Of a stretch of DNA of 19,148 bases, positions 14,614-19,148 are shown one piece after another. The notes below the pieces were generated by a model. It was not told the DNA's origin, searched no databases, and saw nothing but the letters and a program-made list of their open reading frames with translations. The first letter of the stretch is position 1. Each line of letters begins with the position of its first letter. This stretch comes from JAGXLC01 sp046545815 (GTDB lineage: Bacteria > Bacteroidota > Bacteroidia > Bacteroidales > UBA12077). The DNA is taken from contig JBKGZA010000042.1 in assembly GCA_046545815.1 (NCBI GenBank), positions 1 through 19,148 on the forward strand. The letters run 5' to 3'. The position numbers and the translations under genes were made by a program.

Positions 14614-14688
14614 CAACCAAATCACCAAATTCCACCAAAAAATAAGCACCCATAAAACTGGTTTTGGTGTTCTTTTGTTTTTTGGTTG
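14614..14688. repeat. Imperfect inverted repeat upstream of hypD
   Basis: Arms 14614-14640 and 14662-14688 are complementary at 21 of 27 positions with a 21-nt loop. The CACCAAAA/TTTTGGTG arms resemble the inner arms of the element at 4471-4590, suggesting one repeat family. It lies between the activase and hypD and could form a hairpin in their shared transcript. Confidence 0.55.
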
Positions 14689-14734
14689 GTGACGGTAAAG
14701 ATAATATATAACACCATCCATCATCCTTGAGAAT

Positions 14735-17110
14735 ATGACTAAAATTATGACAGAACGAATAGAAAAACTCAGAGAACAAAGCCTGAATGCCGTTAACCGA
14801 ATTTCAGCAGAAAGGGCGCTGCTGGTCACAGAATTTTATCAAAGCGACCGCGCACAGGAGGGATCAATACCCGTCAGGCGGGCCATGGCTTTTGATTACA
14901 TAATGAAAAACAAAGAAATATGTGTCAATCAAGGAGAGCTGATCGTCGGTGAGCGCGGACCTGCGCCCAAGGCCACGCCCACCTACCCGGAGATCACGCT
15001 TCATAGTCTTGATGACCTCGACATTCTGAATTCAAGGGAAAAAGTATCCTTTAAGGTGGATGAGGAGACCCGCAAGGCTTATGAAGAAACCATCATTCCC
15101 TACTGGAAGGGAAAAACTAACCGAGAACGGATATTCAGTCTGATGCCAACCGAATGGATTGATGCCTATGAAGCGGGAGTCTTTACTGAATTCCAGGAGC
15201 AAAGGGCTCCCGGTCATACCGTGGCAGGCAACAATATCTACCATAAGGGCATGCTCGATCTGATCAATGATATCGAAGAGAGTGAAGCCAATATAGATAT
15301 TCTGAACGATCCCAATGCCTTTGAAAAGAAAGAGGAACTGAAGGCCATGCGCATTGTAGCCCACGCTCTTATCGCCTATGCTGAACGCTATAGTCAAAAA
15401 CTATCGGATCTGGCCCAGCAGACTCATGACGAAAAAAGAAAAGCAGAGCTTAAGGAGATGGCAAATATTTGTAAAAAGGTGCCTGCCTATGCACCTGAAA
15501 CTTTCCATGAGGCTCTCCAGCACTATTGGTTCATCCATCAGGGCGTCATTACAGAGCTCAATCCATGGGATTCCTTCAACCCGGGCCGTCTGGATCAACA
15601 TTTGTATCCCTTTTACCAAAAAGAATTTCAGGAAAATACGCTCAACATGGATCAGGCAATGGAACTGCTGGAATCGTTCTGGATCAAATTCAACAACCAC
15701 CCCTCCCCACCCAAGGTTGGGGTAACCGCACAGGAGAGCAGCACATACACGGACTTTGCCCTGATCAACATTGGCGGTGTTAATGAACAGGGAGCCGATG
15801 CCACCAACGAACTCAGCTACCTGATGCTTGATGTAGTAGAAGAAATGCGCGTTCTCCAGCCCAGCTCCATGGTGCAGGTCAGCAAAAAAAGCCCCGACCG
15901 GCTGATCAAGCGCACCGCGCAGATTACCAAAACCGGCTTCGGACAACCCTCCTACTTCAATACCGATGCCATCGTCCAGGAACTGCTTCGCCAGGGCAAA
16001 GAGATAGAAGATGCCCGCAACGGGGGTGCGAGCGGCTGCGTGGAAACCGGGGCTTTCGGAAAGGAAAGCTATATCCTAACCGGTTACTTCAACCTGAACA
16101 AGGTGCTGGAAGTGACACTGAACAACGGAAAAGATCCACGCACCGGAAAAACGATCGGACTGAAAACAGGTGAACCGGGAGATTTTAATGACTTCGATGA
16201 ACTTTTCGATGCCTTTGTCCGGCAGCTCAACCATTTTACCGACATCAAGCTCAGGGGCAACAACCTCATTGAAAAGATCTATGCCGATTACATGCCGGTG
16301 CCTTTCCTGTCGCTTATTATCGATGACTGCATTGCCAATGCCCGGGATTACAATGCCGGCGGCGCCAAATACAATACCAGTTATGTACAGGGCGTCGGGA
16401 TGGGAAGCATTGCGGATAATCTGACATCGATCCGCTATCATGTGTTCGATGAAAAGAAAATCGGTATGAAAGACCTGTTGAGTGCCCTGGAAGCCAATTT
16501 TGAAGGTTATGAAGAGCTGAGGCATGATCTGGTATATGAAACACCCAAATACGGCAATGATGACAATTATGCCGATCGTCACGCCGTAGATGTTTTCAAT
16601 GCCTTTTACCAGGCCATCAACGGCAAGCCAACGGCCCGGGGCGGAAAGTACCGCATCAACCTGTTGCCAACCACCAGCCATGTGTATTTTGGAAGTGTGA
16701 TCAATGCCATGCCCGACGGCAGAAAAGCTTCGGAACCGCTTTCGGAGGGGATCAGCCCGGTGCAGGGGGCAGACCGTAAAGGGCCCACTGCGGTCATCAA
16801 AACCACAGCCAGGCTTGATCACATCAAAACTGGCGGAACACTGCTGAACCAGAAATTCAGCCCCTCATTCTTCAGGGATGAGGAGGGAATCAACAAGTTC
16901 GCCAGCCTGATCCGAAGCTACTTTAAAATGGACGGACATCACATCCAGTTCAATGTAATCAGTGCGGATACTTTACGGGAAGCACAAAAGCATCCGGAAA
17001 AACATGGCGATCTCATCGTTCGTGTGGCAGGATATTCCGATTATTTTAACGATCTGGGCGAGGACCTGCAGAATGAAATCATCAAACGAACCGAACATGA
17101 GGGGGTATAG
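14735..17110 (+). CDS. hypD: trans-4-hydroxy-L-proline dehydratase (glycyl-radical enzyme HypD)
   Basis: A 791-residue glycyl-radical enzyme. The thiyl Cys is C435 and the acid/base Glu E437 in GGASGCVETG; H161 lies in RAPGHTV, D279 in NPWDSFNPGR, and the radical Gly is G766 in VRVAGYSDYF. From memory the corresponding residues of Clostridioides difficile HypD are C434, E436, H160, D278 and G765, so every one is displaced by just one. The CxE motif marks the dehydratase branch and excludes pyruvate formate-lyase (CC motif). HypD removes water from trans-4-hydroxyproline to give pyrroline-5-carboxylate, which P5C reductase turns into proline. It is oxygen-sensitive, so the host is anaerobic at least part of the time. 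No proC is nearby. The start may instead be the ATG at 14747. An automated pflB-type label would be too general. Confidence 0.88.
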   Translation: MTKIMTERIEKLREQSLNAVNRISAERALLVTEFYQSDRAQEGSIPVRRAMAFDYIMKNKEICVNQGELIVGERGPAPKATPTYPEITLHSLDDLDILNSREKVSFKVDEETRKAYEETIIPYWKGKTNRERIFSLMPTEWIDAYEAGVFTEFQEQRAPGHTVAGNNIYHKGMLDLINDIEESEANIDILNDPNAFEKKEELKAMRIVAHALIAYAERYSQKLSDLAQQTHDEKRKAELKEMANICKKVPAYAPETFHEALQHYWFIHQGVITELNPWDSFNPGRLDQHLYPFYQKEFQENTLNMDQAMELLESFWIKFNNHPSPPKVGVTAQESSTYTDFALINIGGVNEQGADATNELSYLMLDVVEEMRVLQPSSMVQVSKKSPDRLIKRTAQITKTGFGQPSYFNTDAIVQELLRQGKEIEDARNGGASGCVETGAFGKESYILTGYFNLNKVLEVTLNNGKDPRTGKTIGLKTGEPGDFNDFDELFDAFVRQLNHFTDIKLRGNNLIEKIYADYMPVPFLSLIIDDCIANARDYNAGGAKYNTSYVQGVGMGSIADNLTSIRYHVFDEKKIGMKDLLSALEANFEGYEELRHDLVYETPKYGNDDNYADRHAVDVFNAFYQAINGKPTARGGKYRINLLPTTSHVYFGSVINAMPDGRKASEPLSEGISPVQGADRKGPTAVIKTTARLDHIKTGGTLLNQKFSPSFFRDEEGINKFASLIRSYFKMDGHHIQFNVISADTLREAQKHPEKHGDLIVRVAGYSDYFNDLGEDLQNEIIKRTEHEGV

Positions 17111-17163
17111 AAAAGCCTCAACCAGATAAGTGGATTAAATTCGTTTCCTCTAAAAAGAATACT

Positions 17164-17706
17164 ATGGATATACTGAAAACGATACAAATACGCCAGAGCA
17201 CAAGAAATTATTCGCCAGTCCCTGTGGAAAGAGAGAAACTGGAACGCTGCCTGGAGGCTGCACGCTTGGCTCCCTCAGCCTGCAATGCCCAGCCGTGGAA
17301 ATTCATTGTAGTGGATGAACCAGAACTGAAAAAGGAAGTAGCCGGAGCAGCCAAACACATGTCATTCGGCATGAACCAATTTGTCGATGAAGCACCCGTT
17401 ATCATAGCCATTGTCATGGAACCGGCCAATGTTACCTCTGAATTCGGAAGCAAAATCAAAAGAAAACATTACCCTCTTATGGATATTGGTATTGCGGCAG
17501 AACACTTTTGTCTTCAGGCAACAGAGGAAGGTCTTGGCACCTGTTTGCTGGGCTGGCTCAATGAAAAAAAGGCAAAAAAAGCCCTGAACATACCTTCCAG
17601 GAGAAGGGTTCCGCTGATGATCAGTGTGGGCTACCCGGCTACCGATAAGAAAAAATCAAGAAAAAGAAAAGACTTGGACAAAATCGTCAGCTATAATGCT
17701 TATTGA
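17164..17706 (+). CDS. Nitroreductase-family FMN flavoprotein
   Basis: A 180-residue protein of the nitroreductase fold. The FMN-phosphate signature RQSTRNY (10-16) opens the protein; PSACNAQPWKF (37-47) and DIGIAAEHFCLQATEEGLGTCLLGW are the other cofactor and dimer segments. Such enzymes reduce nitro compounds, quinones or flavins with NAD(P)H; the natural substrate is unknown. It lies 53 nt after hypD on the same strand and may be co-transcribed, but no link to hydroxyproline use is established. The last 25 residues are very rich in Lys and Arg. The product is cytoplasmic, with no signal peptide. Confidence 0.9.
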   Translation: MDILKTIQIRQSTRNYSPVPVEREKLERCLEAARLAPSACNAQPWKFIVVDEPELKKEVAGAAKHMSFGMNQFVDEAPVIIAIVMEPANVTSEFGSKIKRKHYPLMDIGIAAEHFCLQATEEGLGTCLLGWLNEKKAKKALNIPSRRRVPLMISVGYPATDKKKSRKRKDLDKIVSYNAY

Positions 17707-17734
17707 ATATATAAAACTTTTAGAGAAACTTTTA

Positions 17735-17915
17735 GTTGGCAATGGGCAGAGAGCAGTTGGCAAGTCAGAAAGCTACAGTTGGCAGAAGAATTCGAATGTC
17801 ATTCGGTTGTCATTAAGTTGGCAAACGTCAAAATCTGGAGTTGGCAGGGGAAGCATAATATCATTGACTGGCATTGATGGTCATTGGGGGTTTGACGGGA
17901 GTTGGGGGAAGAAGT
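17735..17915 (+). repeat. Dispersed repeat region, right copy
   Basis: Non-coding sequence made of short recurring words: agttggc four times, gtcatt several times, and the collinear block ctggagttgg ... cattgatggtcatt (17835-17885) shared with 12954-12994. Together the two copies bracket the segment from the activase to the nitroreductase, in the same orientation. Confidence 0.55.
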
Positions 17916-17994
17916 TGGTTTTCATAAAATAAAAGAGTAAATACGACATGCCAGATAGACAAACTAAATATCAATCATTCAATTGATCAAACTT

Positions 17995-19008
17995 ATGTCG
18001 GCCATACAGGAAAATATATCCCTAAAACCCTATAATACTTTCGGTATAGAAGCGAGGGCCCGTTATTTTGCATCATTCAGTCATGTAGAAGAGTTGAAGG
18101 CATTGCTTGAAGATAAGGCCTATTCGGAAATGCCCAGGCTTTATCTGGGAGGTGGCAGCAACATCCTGTTTACGGATGATTTTGACGGGCTGGTGCTTCA
18201 AAACAACATCAAAGGCCTGGAGATTCTTGAAGATTCAGACAAATCAGTGGTGATCCGTGTCGGCGCGGGAGAAAACTGGGATGATCTTGTAAAATATACT
18301 GTCGATCAGGGATGGGGAGGTCTGGAGAATCTGTCTTATATACCAGGGAACGTGGGGGCTTCCCCCATTCAGAATATCGGCGCCTATGGTACAGAGGTTA
18401 AGGAAACCATCCATTTGGTACAAGCCCTCAATCCGGATACCCTTATCCCTGTAAGCTATATCAAAAGTGATTGCCTTTTCGGTTACCGTGACAGCATATT
18501 TAAAAAACAGTTAAAAAACAGGAGGATCATCACCCATGTTGTATTCAACCTCTCCAGGAAACCAAGTTTCAAGCTGGATTACGGAATCTTAAACGAAACG
18601 GTAAGGCAAAAGGGACCTGTTAACTTAAAAACCATCCGGCAGTCTGTGATAGAAATCCGCAAAAGCAAACTTCCAGAGCCTGAAGAAGTGGGCAATGCCG
18701 GAAGTTTCTTTAAAAATCCCATTGTGGATAACAAGCATTACAAAAAACTCAAATCCGCCCATCTTGATATTCCATCCTTCCCTCTTTCAAATAAAAGGCA
18801 CAAAATACCGGCCGGCTGGATGATAGACAAGCTGGGCTGGAAAGGCTACCGTGAAGGTGATGCCGGTGTGCATTTCCAACAGGCCCTCGTCCTCGTCAAT
18901 TACCGAAATGCAACAGGCAGGCAAATCTACGAGCTGAGCCAGAAAATCCGGGAATCAGTGAAATCAGAATTTGGAATTGAATTGGAGTATGAGGTGAATA
19001 TTATTTAA
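17995..19008 (+). CDS. murB: UDP-N-acetylenolpyruvoylglucosamine reductase (MurB)
   Basis: A 337-residue FAD enzyme that reduces UDP-GlcNAc-enolpyruvate to UDP-MurNAc with NADPH in peptidoglycan precursor synthesis. FAD-binding segments are YLGGGSNILF (50-59) and ENLSYIPGNVGASPIQNIGAYG (111-132). The family's YRDS-FK (R165) and the catalytic Ser in NAGSFFKNP (S237) are present, and the C-terminal LEYEV segment holds the conserved Glu. Length and the YRDS loop fit the E. coli-like type I enzyme. The frame could open at a TTG (17983) but the ATG at 17995 gives the normal N-terminus. It is essential housekeeping and stands alone here, after a repeat region. Confidence 0.95.
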   Translation: MSAIQENISLKPYNTFGIEARARYFASFSHVEELKALLEDKAYSEMPRLYLGGGSNILFTDDFDGLVLQNNIKGLEILEDSDKSVVIRVGAGENWDDLVKYTVDQGWGGLENLSYIPGNVGASPIQNIGAYGTEVKETIHLVQALNPDTLIPVSYIKSDCLFGYRDSIFKKQLKNRRIITHVVFNLSRKPSFKLDYGILNETVRQKGPVNLKTIRQSVIEIRKSKLPEPEEVGNAGSFFKNPIVDNKHYKKLKSAHLDIPSFPLSNKRHKIPAGWMIDKLGWKGYREGDAGVHFQQALVLVNYRNATGRQIYELSQKIRESVKSEFGIELEYEVNII

Positions 19009-19062
19009 AGTCTGTCTATAATATCCGCTGGCTGCGTTACGCTCGTTTTTCATGCCAGTCAA

Positions 19063-19146
19063 TTACATCTTAACAGAATAATCAAGGGTTAAATCATTGA
19101 GTAGTTTTTCTATTTTCTTCAAAACAGCTTTATCACCTGATTTCTT
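19063..19146 (-). pseudogene. 3' end of a truncated YoeB/Txe-like toxin gene (partial, cut by the window edge)
   Basis: The minus-strand frame entering at the right edge reads KKSGDKAVLKKIEKLLNDL, which is characteristic of the WKKSG-x5-KKI-x-LL-x-L region of YoeB/Txe-type mRNA-interferase toxins. In intact members this is followed by a HPF-x-G-x-GKPE block and about 50 more residues; here the frame reads TLDYSVKM and stops. The gene is therefore probably truncated or frameshifted. Only 27 residues are visible, so the family call rests on a short match. The sequence beyond the stop contains none of the missing domain in the other frames that I can recognise. Confidence 0.5.
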
Positions 19147-19148
19147 GT

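Noticed and set aside
14735..17110. Pyruvate formate-lyase (pflB) annotation
   Set aside because: The active site is GCVE with a single Cys and a Glu two residues on, not the Cys-Cys of PFL; all HypD catalytic positions match.
13770..17110. Bacterial microcompartment glycyl-radical locus (choline or diol type)
   Set aside because: No shell-protein, aldehyde dehydrogenase or encapsulation-peptide genes in the window.
17624..17932. 102-residue frame overlapping the end of the nitroreductase gene
   Set aside because: It begins inside the nitroreductase gene in another frame and continues through non-coding repeats.

Overview
The window is bacterial chromosome, most likely from the Bacteroidota (Bacteroidales/Marinilabiliales-like). 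Several upstream regions carry the Bacteroidota promoter signature (TTTG near -33, TAnnTTTG near -7). The intergenic DNA is AT-rich and full of short degenerate repeats, Shine-Dalgarno sequences are mostly weak, and the gene content (YfiR-like exported protein, complete trp operon) fits. I cannot name a genus from sequence alone.

Layout. 1-250: non-coding, with two perfect palindromes. 296-715: arfB ribosome-rescue factor with a clear promoter. 1044-1718: HAD-family sugar-phosphatase/phosphomutase-like enzyme. It converges on a two-gene minus-strand operon (4155-1838) that encodes a large exported protein with five OmpL47-like repeats and a YfiR-family (DUF4154) protein, and ends at a strong terminator at 1749-1793. 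4317-4723: regulatory leader of the trp operon. 4820-11404: complete trpE-G-D-C-F-B-A, all tightly spaced or overlapping except a 93-nt gap before trpF. 11740-11853: 37-codon remnant of a LOG-family gene, followed by an MscS-type channel (11881-12819). 12820-13769: about 950 bp of repeat-rich DNA without a convincing gene. 13770-17110: a glycyl-radical pair, an activating radical-SAM enzyme and a dehydratase that matches trans-4-hydroxy-L-proline dehydratase (HypD) down to residue numbering. 17164-17706: nitroreductase. 17995-19008: murB. The right edge holds the 3' end of a YoeB/Txe-like toxin gene that appears truncated.

The most striking feature is the trp leader. It has two separate leader peptides (18 and 19 codons), each with three consecutive Trp codons in a WWWP context, and each is followed by its own intrinsic terminator. 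In both, a segment spanning the leader stop codon is complementary to the loop and 3' arm of the following terminator. This suggests two ribosome-controlled attenuators in series, each with a compact design in which a ribosome at the stop codon masks the antiterminator strand. A 120-bp imperfect inverted-repeat element lies between the two units. Together they would make expression of all seven trp genes depend twice on the supply of charged tRNA-Trp.

The rest is ordinary accessory metabolism and housekeeping. Repeat fragments related to each other lie on both sides of the hypD/nitroreductase segment, which may mark a mobile or rearranged island.
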